Positions 12,801-26,515 are shown, counted from the stretch's first letter. The stretch: DNA of 64,000 nt from Parelaphostrongylus tenuis (GCA_019055375.1 JAHQIW010005224.1:372001-436000), one strand, 5' to 3'. Made by a program: numbers and translations. The notes: generated by a model from the letters alone, not told the origin.

Positions 12801-15590
12801 AATACAGTTAGTCATTAGAACTGGCTTCTAGCTCTGTTGTATCGAGTTACTGTTATTTCAATTTCTCATGCTTGAATTGATTATAGTTGTAATTTCCTCT
12901 TAGAGAGCGTGTAAACATAGTGGTCATGGTCTGTTCATTACGTGCACGGCAACATACCCAGGAGCTGATTCAAACCTTCAGGGTCCACTAAGCCTCTCTT
13001 TCCACCAGGATGGTATTAAGACAGAATTGATTTGAGACAAGCTTATCTCCTCTAATCCAGCGCAGCATTACAAGCTCCAAGGGATACGAGTCGGCTAGCA
13101 TTCAACGACATTTGCAACAAAGATGAAGAATGTTTGAGAAGCAGCTGAATCCACAAGCAAAAAGTTTCTGAACTGCAGTGGATACTGAATGTGCGGGAGT
13201 GATTCAGAGACAAGTTCTGGAATCCACATAACGTGAAGTTTAGCAGTAGTTAGTATATAAGCACACCACATCGTAAATTATTTTTCGATATTATGGTCTC
13301 TTTTCTCTGTTCATAATCACGCGTCTCTAGTTGACAGAAAAAAAATGTTTACATTGAATACCATTTCAACAGATTTAATTATGCTGGCTGAACAACAAGT
13401 CGGAAAATAATTCACTGGCAGAACTCCTAGGAAGCTAAAATATATCCATCGTAGTGTTCATGTTTCGAACTGGTAAATTAGTCATAAAAGCGCATGTACC
13501 GCAATGGTTAAAGGTATCCTTTTCTTGAAGTAATCATGGTAGTTTTCAAGACTGTGATATAATCAACTGATAGGAAAATATTGCAATTTTGTTGGATTCG
13601 ATAAGTGGCGAAGCGTTAAAGCTTACGAGGATTGTTCTCATAAGAGATTTCATATTTTCGGCTATACAATTTGCTGATATTTTCCAGTCAAAATAGAAGA
13701 AAAGGTGAAAGGAACCCCTTTTTGCTTGCATGAGAGGATGATGAACCAATGTTTTAGAATATGCTCGATAGATATCCAGTTTCCATACGAATTTTCATCA
13801 ATAAATTATTAGATGAACGTGACAATTTCTCAGAGAACTCGTGATTATGGACTGATGTTACGAAAATGCTCCCAAGAATTAATTATAAAATCGTCGTTTA
13901 GCAACCTATTCTAGTCGCCACGTTCAAGTATACTTTGTTCTACTCTATATGCAGTTTAATAGCATTGTTAATATTTTTCTTGGAATGAGAAATGAACTCG
14001 TGGGAAAAAAATCGATGAATTATTAGGAGAACAAGAAAAGTTCTCATGATACAAGCCTGACATAACATAATAACCATCAACAGAATACTAAAGGTGAGGC
14101 AAAAAAGCTTATGCGAAGCAATATACACCGCTGAAGAGGCATGAAATTCAGTGCATCTGGTCGCGAACGTGTTAAACACCACCGTCTTAGGTGACAAGTT
14201 CTGGAATCCATCGGAAACACTGACTCATAAGGCAAGCCAAAAACGAAGGTTTCTTTCAGTGAGAATGAAGCACAATGACTAAAGTCGTCTGCAATTGCTC
14301 TAAGTAGCGTCACTAGGAAGATATTAAATGAAATAATTGAGTGAACTTTACTGGAATAATGACTGCATTGAATGAAATGCCGAAGAAGTTCTATAAGTGT
14401 AAAAGAACAGTGTCATTTGACATACCGAAGATTCTCGAAAAGCGTGGTTTTGATCAAACTCAATCTAAATATTGAGGGCTAGAAGGTATTTTGAATAATG
14501 GCAAATATTCAGGTATAAAGATTGTGAGTGTTGAAGATCGTCGTTGCGGAAAAAAGTATAGATTGTAAGAAAAAGACGATATCTTTCACAAGGTGGCCAT
14601 AGCTGCGACGATTATTTATCGTTCAGAAGTCAATGGAATAAATGCTTTTTTAATAGTAATGGCAAATATCGCAATTTGACTTTGCTCGGAATTGCGATAA
14701 ACAGACGCTTTGAGAAGGAATTCGAAGCCCTCTCTATGGAATAGGTGTTGGACAGATCACGTATAGCGAGGAAAATTCAGATGGTCCCGGCTCATGTGCA
14801 TGATTTGATCACACCGATCAAAAGCTTATATGGTTTTGAGGGCCGACATTATCTCGTAAGGCTGATAAAAATCTAGTTCACTGCATGAAGTTCTTATCAC
14901 CTTCATTCATAGCACTCATACAAATTTGACACTCAGCTGCACGGCTCTAGTAAACACTTATCACCGTAATTTAGTTAATTGAAGTAACTAAACAAAATGG
15001 AAGGGATAACTTAAAAAATTCAAATTAGCTGAGTGAAACGATCTATGGCCAAGGGAAACTTTCAAAAAAGTGGTGTAATGCGATCAAGAGGATAGCCTTG
15101 AGCAAAATGAACTTCCAGTCGATCGGAATGCGAGGTGACGTCTGAACAGCACTGCCTTGATTGAAAATTACAGTTGTGATAAATCATTGCAAAAAAAAAG
15201 GAAAAGTAATGTACGATCAAGATAAGGTAAAACACACAGAAACAGGACGAAGACTTGATGGAGAACATTTTAATTAGGGGAGTTTTATCGGCACAGGAAT
15301 CTTGAACATCAACAAAACCCTTGAGGAATTTTGGACGAGTTCCAGAAATTCAGAAGCAAACCTCAGGGAGGAGTGTCCTGTGACCACGTTTAACCTCGTT
15401 ACATACGCCGCATCGGCTTTTTCACCTGGCTCACACGCACTCTTCACCTGTGTGGGACTCCGCGCGGTTGGTCTCCATCAAATTACCGGAAGACTCGCAA
15501 AAAACAAAACGATGCTTTGATAAGAGTGACATTTAGATCTGGACTTTTCTTCCTAGGTTATGAAAGCATGGCCGTATAGCAGTGTAAAAA
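12801..15590. other. No recognisable feature
   Basis: No convincing exon or RNA gene was found. A short piece resembling the T2 start (GCATGTACCGCAATGGTTAA) occurs at about 13492-13511. The segment 14510-14560 has weak similarity to 54240-54290, which lies downstream of a mariner fragment, and may be a remnant of the same element. Confidence 0.4.
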
Positions 15591-15896
15591 GAGCGCGTGG
15601 GGCGCAGTGGCTAGAGGCCTTCTGTGGTACACAATGGTTGATCGATCGATAGTCGATGGTTCGATCCCGCGTTCAAGGTTCACCGAGCCTGCCACCTTTC
15701 GGAGTCGGTGAATTGGTACTAAACTTGTATGGACGATAGCAACACTCACCTGATACATCGGTAAAAGCCACCATGAGTCATTGTAAAGGCCAGATATTCA
15801 TTCAATCATCTCATACGATGCTAGGAAGGAAATGAACGCATGGTGCATTTCCCAGATATTGATCGACGCCGAGGCTTTATCATTTATCCTTTTATC
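15591..15896 (+). repeat. T2 tRNA-like repeat (SINE-like), full length
   Basis: Starts with an A-box-like GCGTGGGGCGCAGTGGCTAG and a B-box-like GGTTCGATCCCG. The long body contains GTCGGTGAATTGGTAC, AAAGGCCAGATATTCATTCA and GAATGAACGCATGG-type sequence, ending in TTTATCCTTTTATCC. At least six near full-length T2 copies of about 300 bases occur in this window in both orientations. Confidence 0.75.
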
Positions 15897-17268
15897 CGGC
15901 CTGCTCATCAAGAACAATGAATTGTGAAGCACCCGGATAGAGGTAATGCAAAAAACAGTGCTCCATTAAGACGAAGAATATGGATATCATATGTCTTAAC
16001 GATAATGGTTTTGAAAATAATAATCCCGTTTTTATATGAACAAAAACGAGCTTTCTGGCTTTAGAGCTGACACAAACTTTTCATATAGGTGAAGTCCGTA
16101 ATCCTTCCTTGACGCCCTTCTTTAGTTTGCAAAGTGATTCTAAGCCCTAGTTAAATCCATTGTGAAGTTTTCAGACATCAATCAAGGAAAAAATTGAGCC
16201 GTGAAGAACCATATTGACAGTTTGGCCTTTGTTATGCCAAATTGGCCAAAATCACACGCCGTGCAATATAAAGTACGAAAACGACCACACTTTGTGGAAA
16301 CTAATACCGCTTTCACTATTGGAACAAATAATCCAAAAAAATGGAGTAAGTTAAGGAGTTAAGGTGCCCAATTCTTAAAAACAAAAAACATATGGCAAAG
16401 GCTGACTTCCTTTTAAATATGTCGAGAATAATGGAAACATTAGCAGGTAAAGCCTGGAAATTGCTTAATCTGCCCAAATGAATTAACGCGATAAGATACC
16501 GCAAATTCTGGAAACGCTGGACTTCGTGGTGATGCGGAATAGGAAACGGTGGTAAAATAATCATCAATGCTCTAATTACATTCAAAGTCCTTCCTTTAGT
16601 AGGACATTTGAAGTGTATAGAAGAAATTCATATAACATGCTACAAGAGTAACAGTATAAAAAATCCAACGGTGAAAAACAGCACAGCAAAATATCTCATC
16701 AATGAAGCCATCAAAAGTTTGCACGTTGATCAGCAATATAACGATAGCGCTAGCTGTGAATGTGGGCGTATATTCTAGAGGTATCCTTGGATACCTCCAG
16801 GAGATTTGCAGGCGTACTAATATATCACAAATCCGTTCACACTATCTCTAATGTGGCGTAGAGATCAAAATAATTAACGTTCAACATACAACTCATGAAG
16901 ATGGCAACACTGATTTCTTTTTTTTTCGGAAATTAATTAGCTCACCTATCTCTTTCAATGCCAGCTCAAATGGGAAGTAATCTAATTTTTGAGGAATAAA
17001 AGAGAGTGAAACGGAAGGTAAAGGAAGGCTTGCCATGGATATGGCTACACAACCCTCAGCTCTCATTCGGCACTTCATATATGATTGAACTTATGGAGTC
17101 TATGCATTGTGAAGCAGTCGGACGACACTGCTTAAGACTATTAATTGTAAAATAAGTAGCACAACTCTACAGTAGAGCAATTGGAAACGCTTGCTATTGT
17201 TATTCACCAAGTAGTTTAATGATCATTTTGTAGAAAACCTAAGTAAAATGCCAATGTGTAAGTACACA
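15897..17268. other. No gene recognised; small hairpin at 16.78 kb
   Basis: The only structure noted is a short perfect-arm hairpin GAGGTATCCTTGGATACCTC near 16776-16796. Confidence 0.45.
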
Positions 17269-17573
17269 GCTCATGTGGCGCAGAGATAAGAGATGCTCGG
17301 AGTCGCTTACGAGGTCAATGGTTCGATCTCGTGCTCATGGCTAACCAGACCAGCCATCCCCTCGAAGTCGATAAATTGGAACCAGACTGGTCTCAGACTT
17401 ATCTAGGAGGATACGCAGCTCTGACTCGTCATGGCGGTAGGCCACCGCGAGTCATTGGAAAAGCCAGATATGCATTCAATCACCTCAAGCGAAGTAAAAG
17501 ATTGCAGACGAATGCATGTGCACATCCCTCAGGGACTGATCAACGCGGAGAGCTTTATTAATTGCTCTTTTTA
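17269..17573 (+). repeat. T2 tRNA-like repeat, full length
   Basis: Begins CATGTGGCGCAGAGATAAGA, has the B-box-like GGTTCGATCTCGTGC, the conserved body GCCACCGCGAGTCATTGGAA and the 3' part GACTGATCAACGCGGAGAGC. The frame of 76 codons at 17331-17561 is read through the repeat and is not a gene. Confidence 0.75.
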
Positions 17574-18874
17574 TGTAAGCATAAGAAACAGATGGTGAAC
17601 AAAATTGCTTCATTTTCTAGTTAAATTTTATAAATTAGTGATCAAAAGCAACGAGACCATATCTCTGCTCTTATGGATAAAGTGAAGGTCCATTCTATTC
17701 TTATATCATCTATCTAATGATTCAACCATATAATATAACTGATAAATTTGAATACCTAGCTCTCTAATTCATGATGAAACAATGACCTTATCCTTCGAGT
17801 ATTCAAAGTGAAAATCAAGTGCGGTCGTCAGACTTGGGTGCTAGGCGACGTTTCATGTGTGATATATAGGTTCCAAGAATTTCTCACCTCAAGAAACGAA
17901 GAATTCAATTTGATTAGCCACAAAATGGATTAATCAATAATCTCATGAAGAAATGATATTCAATAATCAAGCATTACCAGTGAAAAGAATCGTTAGCAGT
18001 CTCATGAAGAAATAAATGATTTTTGCTTTAGTTTGAGAAGAAGGGTAGTGTTCACCAAAGTACATGTAAGAAGGAAGGGCATGTACGGCTCTGCCTAGAT
18101 GCGGAAATTGCAAGAAAATGATGTTCGCTCTCTAGCCTCAAATTGGATTACTGTGAATCAAAATGGACAAGAAAATGGGTTGCCTGAGAATCACGCTCTG
18201 ATCCCTCAAATAACTGCATTTTTCATTTGCCTCTGTACGACCTTAGAGAAGATGGTTGACTTGTTCCAATGATTCTTCCTTTTAAATTTTGATGTGGCCT
18301 TTCCTGTTAACTATTAAGTAGTAATTGGTTTCACGATATCATTTCCACACAATCGAAGAATTCATTGCGCACTGAGTCCGCTTTTTCACACTTGACCTGT
18401 CAGAATGAGTAGTTTCAATGGAAGGAAACCCACAGGACAGTATTAATTTAGAGATTAACATGGAGGCACTAATTCCGTCTATTCTTTGCTTTTTGTGATA
18501 TCCTAAGTCAGTTTGCCCGAGTCATACAAATAGGTATAATCAGGCACACGAAGACCAAGGATACGAGAATACCTAGAACATAGCTAAGATATAGAATAGA
18601 GAATAGAAGGACAGTAATATCGGCATGGATATGAAAAAATTAGTATAAAAAGATCTTCGAACAAGGCGAGAAGACTTTTCAATCATTAAGCAGAGCTCCG
18701 TTGTATGTTGTACAGTGATTCCACAAATTCAAAGAATTTTGTTTACGAGGCTACCAGTGACGCTGGGAAGCGTTTTACCAAACGATTTCGTTTTTTGAAA
18801 GATCTTTCATCGCATCATTTTCTAGTGTAAAAGACGAATCCAAATGGAATAAAATGGGATAAAAGTAGATATAG
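17574..18874. other. No recognisable feature
   Basis: AT-rich sequence without long open frames, family motifs or repeats shared with the rest of the window. Confidence 0.45.
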
Positions 18875-19101
18875 TCTGGAAGAATGCTTAGAGCCTATTC
18901 AAGATTGGTACGTCAGTACAGACGTACGTTTTGAACCACACGAACACAATATCACGTGCTATGACCACAGCGTCTCCACATTCTTGCTATAAAGTAGGGT
19001 TCAGTGTGGAGGTACGGTTCTCATAAAGCAGGCGGTATGGCCGAAACGTGTGTATGCCGCAAACGTACCATCCTCGAAAAGGCTCTAAGCATTCTTACAG
19101 A
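18875..19101. mobile_element. Foldback/MITE-like element, family F2
   Basis: The left arm (about 18875-18942) and right arm (about 19034-19101) are reverse complements over roughly 65 bases. Both arms, read inward, start TCTG(G/T)AAGAATGCTTAGAGCC and continue through TGGTACGT. The loop is about 90 bases. No coding capacity. A half copy is at 4503-4618. Confidence 0.65.
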
Positions 19102-21286
19102 GATTTAGAAAACAGTCGATTGAAAGGATAAAACAAATAGTTAACACTTTTTTGTTCTTGCTGATATCATAATTTCTACAAGATCCTGCGAGGACATGCA
19201 CTAGCAAAGTAGAAAGAATGTTCTCGACTTTAACACATCAAAAGCTAGATTGGTCCTTGATTGGACTTATGTTAATCAATGATTGTGAAGCATTGTTCTT
19301 CTAACGGCCTATTGATGCTTTTTCTAAGATGTTTCTTTTATGCATAACTGATGCACGAAATCATCAAAAATGTAGTCGACATACTTTAATTCACGCAAAA
19401 GGAGACGAGCTGCTTACGAAATTGTCAGCATCATCAAGGATCTGATGATGAGAGTAAAAAAAAAATCGGTTTCTCAACCTATATTTGAAACTTCACATTT
19501 ATTCCTATTTAAGGCCGAAAAATTCAATTGCTACAATTATAACATAACAAATTGGTTATCGTCGACGAGATCACCAGTGAGAACATGATTCTAAGGAAGT
19601 TTAATCTCACGTTAGTGGAAGGAACCCGCATTTCTGGTATACATTGGTGACCAGAAATCAGATACCTATTCGTATATGGCAAGACATCAGAAGTCATTAT
19701 GACATGTTTGTTAGTTATAGTCATTAACGACATCCGTTTGGCGAGTGCGGTTGATAAATGGGATCCTTACGGAATCTTTACGAAGGAAGATACATACCAA
19801 CTCGATGGTCAGGCCTCTTTATTGAAAGCGTAAACTCAAGATTCATTAATTGCAGCACTGATCTATAAATGTCGGTATTTTCTTAAGCAGAGGCAAGGTC
19901 ATTAATGCGTCATTTATTTAACGTTTCCGATCGGCGTGTACGTGATGAAATTCTCAGAGTTTCCGCTCTTAATTCCAACATTGGCCATCTTCGGAACACA
20001 AATCATTCGTGAACTTCTTATTGAAACACAATAGGTCAACAAACATCTAGCAGCTCAAGGCCCGTTCAAAGGAAATGCCTAAACTACTCACCGATTATTG
20101 CAATTCCTTATGATATAATCGCTAATTAATGAGTAAAATCTATGCAGCTAATTACATTTGCAAGCCAAATTCAACTCTGCTTAGATAGATTATCAGCATC
20201 AGGTATCGACAGCATATGAAGACATGTATCTATACCATAGCACGTATTACTTTATAGAGTCTGAACATGTATATAAGATGTATTAGCTATGAACTTTTGA
20301 TTTCAAGTATAAAAATGTGTCGAGAAGCATTAAAAGTAATTACTCATCAATGTTAGACCTATGTTAGTTTTTATATTACACTAGGAATGAGATTTTTTCG
20401 TACGACTCGTCATCACACGCATGTGGAGATTTCAATACTTTCATCCGAATCGTTTCCTCGTATTAACCCTTCGCGTATGAATACTAATATTTTTCTTATT
20501 GTTTCGGCTTCTGCACAGTCTTCTTCAAACTGCCTTAGAATGCTGATCGAGTAGATTCGCCTTACGATCTTGGAAATAGTAGAGTTAAGGCGTTTTCATG
20601 TAATCCCACAGCGGAGCATTAGTAAAAGAAGCTGAACCTTGCCACCTGATAGGGTACAACACTATCTTCACTCTAGCTTGCTTAGAGATTTCAGCGTACA
20701 ATGTCATTAGTACCACTAACGACTTTTCATTTGTCAAATAAATTGAGTGAGCAAATAATATGTCTCCATCTGATCTTATCATACACAAAAACTAGCGCAA
20801 ATCTCTCTCTGTAGCACTGAAATTGCGTTTTTCTATTATAGCTCTGAAAAAACCAAGTTCGCTTTTTAGACCTTTTTGGAGCAGCTGAGCATATATGTTG
20901 CAGAAGAGCAGAAACTAAAACGAACCTTTGCAGCTCGATCGAGAATAGAGAGAATTGTAGCATAGAATTTGTGTCTACGCGAGTACACATGGATGAATAT
21001 GATTTATGTCTTCAGAAGGTTTGAAAATGGGTCAGTGGCGAAGAATCTATCTTAGAAAACCAGTAATGTCGCACGGAAGCAGTACCACCGCTTTTGGTTA
21101 GTGTTTTACGGCTCTACTATAGGGCTATACCCCATCCCGTACAGCATTACGAAAAGTTAGCAATTCAAGGGTGCTCGTATGAGCGAAATTTGTTGCATTG
21201 ACATACACAATCAATCTATAAAATATCAAGTGAAATTTGTGCTAGGAATAAAGAATCCAAGGCAGACAATACAGAATACATAAACA
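19102..21286. other. No recognisable feature
   Basis: Short open frames on the reverse strand (19524-19733, 20585-20990) have some hydrophobic residues but no recognisable family motif or splice context. Confidence 0.45.
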
Positions 21287-21392
21287 ACAGAGCTCTCAGA
21301 GTCAATCAATCCCTGAAGAAGGCGACGTGCAAGCGCCTTTACCAAGCATAGCTAGAGGAGATTGTATACATGTCTGGCCTTTATAATGACTT
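21287..21392 (-). repeat. T2 repeat fragment (3' half, diverged)
   Basis: It matches the reverse complement of the T2 3' part: GTCAATCAATCCCTGAAGAA followed by GCCTTTATAATGACTTG. The tRNA-like end is not recognisable. Confidence 0.5.
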
Positions 21393-22084
21393 GTGCTGAG
21401 CAGGTCCGCCTCGATCTTCCAATGCCACCAGTTGAGGTGACGACCATGCGAAACTTTGAAAGCGCCAGTGAAACCTCAAACTTGAGTAACTGAACCTTTA
21501 TGTGCGTAAAGCTAAAACAGCAAGTGAAGCAAAAATAGCAGTAAAGACGATAATGCTCAACTTAACGAATGATAGTCATATGAATACTGCAATAAGTTGG
21601 AGTGGTGGTTGAGTGGATTCGTGTAGCTGTTGACTATCTGTAATAAGTGTGGGATGACGTTGACAGGCAAGCATGGTGATAAGAAATGAGCGAAAATGTT
21701 TGAGGGAAAGTCAATGACCAATTGCAGTAATGAGCTATGAGCCAGATACGATAACGAGGAACGTATGAGGAAACTATAATGAATGACGGAGCGTCCTCGA
21801 GACCAGTGAGCATGCAGCCTTCTCGAACCATTGAGCGTGGAGCGTCTGACGTTGTTGGCCATGTGCTCGCTTTGATAATGGCACTCGTGTGGCCTCGCCG
21901 TCTGAGGCAGCCGACTCCGATGAGCGGCGGAGCTCGATTGCCTCAGTGATGGCGGAGACTTCTTATACTACCTTGTACCGTAAGGGGCAGCTTGCTTCCA
22001 GTATGTGCAAGGGGGAGGGGCGGTCTCATTGTTAGCGGTTATTTAAGGGAAAGGTCAACTTTGCCAACAGCTGCCATCCCCCCG

Positions 22085-22100
22085 CCCCCCCCCCCCCCCC
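22085..22100. repeat. Poly-C/poly-G tract
   Basis: An uninterrupted run of 16 C sits in a longer C-rich stretch (22077-22107). The flank at 22008-22022 is G-rich. Confidence 0.95.
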
Positions 22101-22132
22101 TCTCCCCAGATTAGCCCAGTAGCAATCCAACG

Positions 22133-22231
22133 ACCTCGAAGGGATGGAAGCTGTGGTGACCCTTGAGCACTTCGAAGAATCATAGACCTATGTGCGTTGT
22201 AAGGCACATTTGACCACTGCGCTACGCGCTC
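22133..22231 (-). repeat. T2 repeat fragment (tRNA-like end)
   Basis: The reverse complement carries the T2 start with a degraded A box (GCGCGTAGCGCAGTGGTCAA) and reaches the ACCTCGAAGGGATGG segment seen in other T2 copies at 35108 and 49555. Confidence 0.55.
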
Positions 22232-25200
22232 GAACACAAAATATGATTCAGAGACTACCGTGAGCGATATCACGGAAGCATATGTTTGACGTTTATGAAT
22301 GAAGAACACTTGTCTTAAACTATTACTCAGCTACTGCGTGATAGCAGAGATCTCTGTGGATGATGAATGTGAGGCAAACAAATCCACATAGTGGCGGGAT
22401 CCATTCAGTACGTGATGGTTTAGGTTTGTAAAACAAAAATTTGTAGAATATTCTGACTCATCGTACCTTAAGAGCTTTTTTCGGTCACTCAGCAAAAAAT
22501 TGGTAAGATAGATCAAAATTAGGAGACCTATCCTCTCGAAGAAGCAATGCAACAAGACGCATTCACAGCTATTGATCAGTATGCACAGAGCATATAGTTG
22601 AAGGGTGATGGTGATCGTTTGTATTCACTAAAATACCAACACAAATTTAAAGCAAAAGAGAGAATAACCGCTCTCCAATTTGTCCGAAAGTTAAAGATCA
22701 CGAATTTGCTTTGCAATATTCAAAGGACATAGTGCACTTGAAAGGAAAAATAGTCGAATGCTCACACTTTAGAAGCTTTCAAATCAATTTCATAACAAAC
22801 ATGGCTTTTTTGGAGGATGTGTTGCGCAGAAAAAAATATTTGACAGACTGTTCGCTTGCGCAGTCTCTAAGCCATGCCTCTTCAATACAAAATGTCACAA
22901 AATCTATATAACGATGTCGAAATATGCATTAATAGTGAGCCTATAAGGTACTGCTTGTAGCACATGTTTAATGGCTGGTGCAAAGAATTTTGAACTGACT
23001 TTCGTGAAAAGAATGAAATTCCCAAATATCGTGAAGGTAGCAGAAGCGGTGAGATCTTAAACAACAGTCTTATAGTAAGAGTTTAAACTCATTCATGACG
23101 TTTGGCGTTTTGCAGCCCTTTGAATGGATGACACCTATTCTCATATTCTTATGGATATGGCGATTTTAAATAAGCAATGACAATATTCCAATAACCAGAG
23201 TACTGGCAGGTTCACAGAACTATGGGCACATCGATGTCATCACTCAAGAGTGTTTCATGGCTATGCTGCCTCTGTTCCGATTTTTTTCATGCTCTCATAT
23301 CTTATACAGCAACTAATGATTCACTATTGCAATCACAAACGAAATAGAAGTAAACCAATTAAATGCAACAGAAGTAGACCAATCAAAATATGGGTCAGTT
23401 AAGTCGTTTGAGTAAGTGCATGATTCTAAGCGCAAAACAAAGCTTTTGTTGGTTAGTGGCAGTTCACAATAATTGCATTCGACATCCTTTCGTATAAGTA
23501 TAAAATGTGCAGAAAAAAGGTTCTGGGCTCAAAACATACCACCAAAAAAGGATCATGTAGAATTTACAGCGACACTCGGAACGCCGCATAGTGTTGCTTA
23601 AAATATGCATCGTACGCTACTTTTTGTAGGGTCAGGAAAAAAATTTACTCGTTTAGTAATTTCTTAACTAGATCACGATTATGCGAAACGAAAGCTGGTC
23701 TTTCATTATTCATAATTTTGTCGAAGTATTTTTTTCTTATGAAAAAAAGGTCTGATTATCACAGACAAAGTTGACATATTTATTTTGTAAAGCTTCTTTA
23801 AGCCTTGGCGTAGTGGTTACATGAGTAAGCAAGATTTGCGGTGTAACAGGCATTTATGGGCATTATCGTAAAAGCACCCACGAAAAGTCACATTATGAGG
23901 TCGTGATCGTGAACTCAAATTCAATTTCCCGCGTTGCCGTCGGTGAAGGCAAAATCCCAGCCACTTGTAGATTGCATCGATGCGAGAGGGAAGACTGCTG
24001 TGCTCGACCGACGTTTAATCAAATGTTGTTACTCTAAGCCTGACTAAGCTGTATCCCAATAGCTCTTCGAAAAAAATTTTTCTGCAAAATTCAAAACCAG
24101 GGAAAATTTGAGTTCAGTTCACTTAGCAAGTTGCGAAAGAGGACTGCATACGATTGAATACATTCCGTGAAACGCTTAACTCTAATCGCGAGAAAAACAC
24201 AGGTTTTACGAATGGCATTATGCACTAGTAAGGAGATTCAATAACGGTTGTGATTGCTTTATAAATTGAAAAAGTTTGAGAGCAGCTATTCTAAATGGAA
24301 CGTCACATTATAACCACAATGAGTTCTGCAAACCCAATCTATAAAATATCAGCAGAACTTCTTGAGTAAATAGCACTTTGATTCTTTTGATATTTGCATG
24401 ATGCTAATGAGGCCTTGGATTAGAAAAGCTTCATGTTACTCAATTTAGTATATAAATGTGTAGTTCAGTCAAAATGGGACGGAACCATTGAACATCTCTA
24501 GGTTTACGAACATTTTGAAAAGGTTAATTATCTATGGAAGCGCTGCATCTTTTTGCTTATGTAATCAGTTAACCGGAACTTCTTGGTGCATAATTGGATA
24601 CCTGGGAAACACTGAGGTGAATAGTTTACTCAGTATGTCAGGGGAATATGACTTCTACTAAGTAAGCAGCAGTTTGAGGTTTCACTTAGCGAAAACGTCC
24701 ATAAATCTTTTTCTCAGAATAACTTTGAAAAACGCTCATAGTCAAATATGAGAAGTGCAGACTCGTGGTGTAAAAGGAACTTTGCAATTTCAAGCAATAA
24801 ATATTAGCTAAACGAAATGATTGGTGACCGATTACGAGTGCGCCTATGATTAGATTGGTCCTTGACCAAATTCAATGGAAATGAAAAGCATTGAAACGAA
24901 AATATCCCAATGATTAGACGTACACAATGGCTGCTAATATGATTAGATTCACTGCATTATGTACATACTCAACTAAATCTTCAAGACGCTGGTTGTTGAT
25001 AGCTACGATAGTGATAGATCGAAGAAAGAGTCATGGCGGAACAATGGTTTCTGTGGTGTGGGCAACATGCGTTTCCGGTATGAGTGAAACGTGGTTTCCA
25101 TCCTCGTCTGAAGACAAGTTCTCACTAAGCTCACAACTTTTCTTAGGTGTTTATTTCAAACATCATAACAATGCGAAAGAGCGAACACATAGAAATCTTA

Positions 25201-25364
25201 AAGAGTGTTTTGATTGTGAAATGTGTATATAGCTCATGAAGAGTCTTCTTATACTAAGTAGGGACGCCTTGGTTTTCCAGAGTTGTGATTGCTCTTGTTT
25301 CAACTCTATCAAAGGCCTTCTTTCAAATCGATGTAAGTGAGAAATTGCGAACTGCTGCAGTCTC

Positions 25365-25366
<2 letters not shown>
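22232..25366. other. No gene recognised; possible tRNA-like stretch at 23.8 kb
   Basis: Near 23803-24010 an A-box-like stretch (CTTGGCGTAGTGGTTAC) and a later GAACTCAAATTC hint at another tRNA-derived repeat, but no second copy was found. The open frame at 24927-25232 (101 codons, +) has no recognisable motif. Confidence 0.4.

Positions 25367-25396
<30 letters not shown>
25367..25396. repeat. (TA)n microsatellite
   Basis: About 15 TA units, followed at 25409-25418 by a short AG run. Confidence 0.95.
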
Positions 25397-25398
<2 letters not shown>

Positions 25399-25411
25399 GT
25401 ATAAATATAGA

Positions 25412-26240
25412 GAGAGAGAAAAGTGCGAGAAGAAGATCTCTTTTTTTCTAGATGTTTCAAGAGTAAAAACTACTGCAGAAAACAAATGAATTTATGAAAT
25501 TCACATAAAAATTTGAAGGAATAATTACCTTTATCAAATTGGTAGCTATAACAATGAACAAGAAAGTTTACAATCAAAATTGCCTCTTCTGGTCTACATA
25601 CATTTACGTACTTGCTGCAAATTTCGAACGATGCTCGAACACTTTTCCATTTGATATCGGCTCAAGATCGTGTGTCAAAGCCGTTTTAAGCGAGTCTGCG
25701 ATAGTGTAGCAAGTGGGCCGAGACTTTTTCTCCAGTATGATCTACAAGGACTAATCCACTGGGTTGAGATCTAGCAAGTTTAACAGCCAAATGTCCGTGC
25801 TCCAGAAGTTTGGAAACTGCTCTCAAAGATGGCGATGCGAAGGAGCCCAGTCCTACTAAAGCGTAAATTCCTTGGTGTCAGAGTGTTGAGTAGTTCAAGT
25901 CTCCACTATGCCCCGAACTTGCTTTCAATAGATGGCAGCGTTGATTTTGATGTTTCTATTGATGAAAACCAACGGCGTCTTTCCGGTAGCACAAATGGCG
26001 GCGGGGACCATCACAGAGGCCGGAAAACGACTGCGGTCCATGGTTTTTGCTACTGCGGAATTCTGCTGACTCGCTTGAAAAGTTGACGTCGAAAGTGGAG
26101 ATGACTAAGCATATATTCTGTTCCGTAAAAAGCACCTTTGACAATGGAGCACCAGCTATTGAATGAATCAATTGGCTAGCCTTTGAAAGCCGTTTTTCCT
26201 CCATCGTTTTGTACAAAAAGTAATTAACTCCCAAGACCGA
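25412..26240 (-). pseudogene. Decayed Tc1/mariner-superfamily element
   Basis: Read on the reverse strand, the protein from about 26230 runs through KTMEEKRLSKASQLIHSIAG and IAGAPLSKVLFTEQNI. It lines up with the better copy at 33788-34885 (KRMKEKRLLKACRMLFFIGG). The later part is split into other frames: a KSTLP/VKINA-like section and a piece carrying VDHTGEKVSAHLLHYRRLA. The helix-turn-helix N terminus is absent, because the copy stops at about 26240 against an unrelated repeat. The 3' non-coding end (25412-25560) also matches the other copy, with GATCTTCTTCTCGCAC at the end. Multiple frameshifts make it inactive. Confidence 0.6.
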
Positions 26241-26515
26241 CTGTCTATTAACTTCGGCATGCTTCAGTATAAGTCGTGACCTTTAACTTTAAGTCAAACA
26301 CGAGGTGTTATATTAAATTTTATTTGACAGCTGAAGTTTCGGCAGTTTGCCTTTTGAAGTGCCTGGAAAGGTCAAATTGTCCGCAATCCAATCAGTCAAA
26401 CACCTCCATTTCTCCTTTTAGAAAAAATCACCAGCCCCTAGATTTCAATCGCATTATGCACAAAATGAACTCTCAACATACTCACCACTTATTATATGTG
26501 TTCCATTGAATGATT
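26235..26515. repeat. Dispersed repeat, homologous to one arm of the 63.5 kb foldback
   Basis: Shares GACTGTCTATTAACTTCGGC, CGAGGTGTTAT, GCCTGGAAAGGTCAAATTG and ACTCACC, in the same order, with 63270-63600. It is a single arm here, without the inverted partner. Confidence 0.6.

Noticed and set aside
25367..25396. TA tract as a target duplication of the mariner copy at 25412
   Set aside because: A microsatellite cannot show a specific TA duplication, and the other end of the element is truncated.
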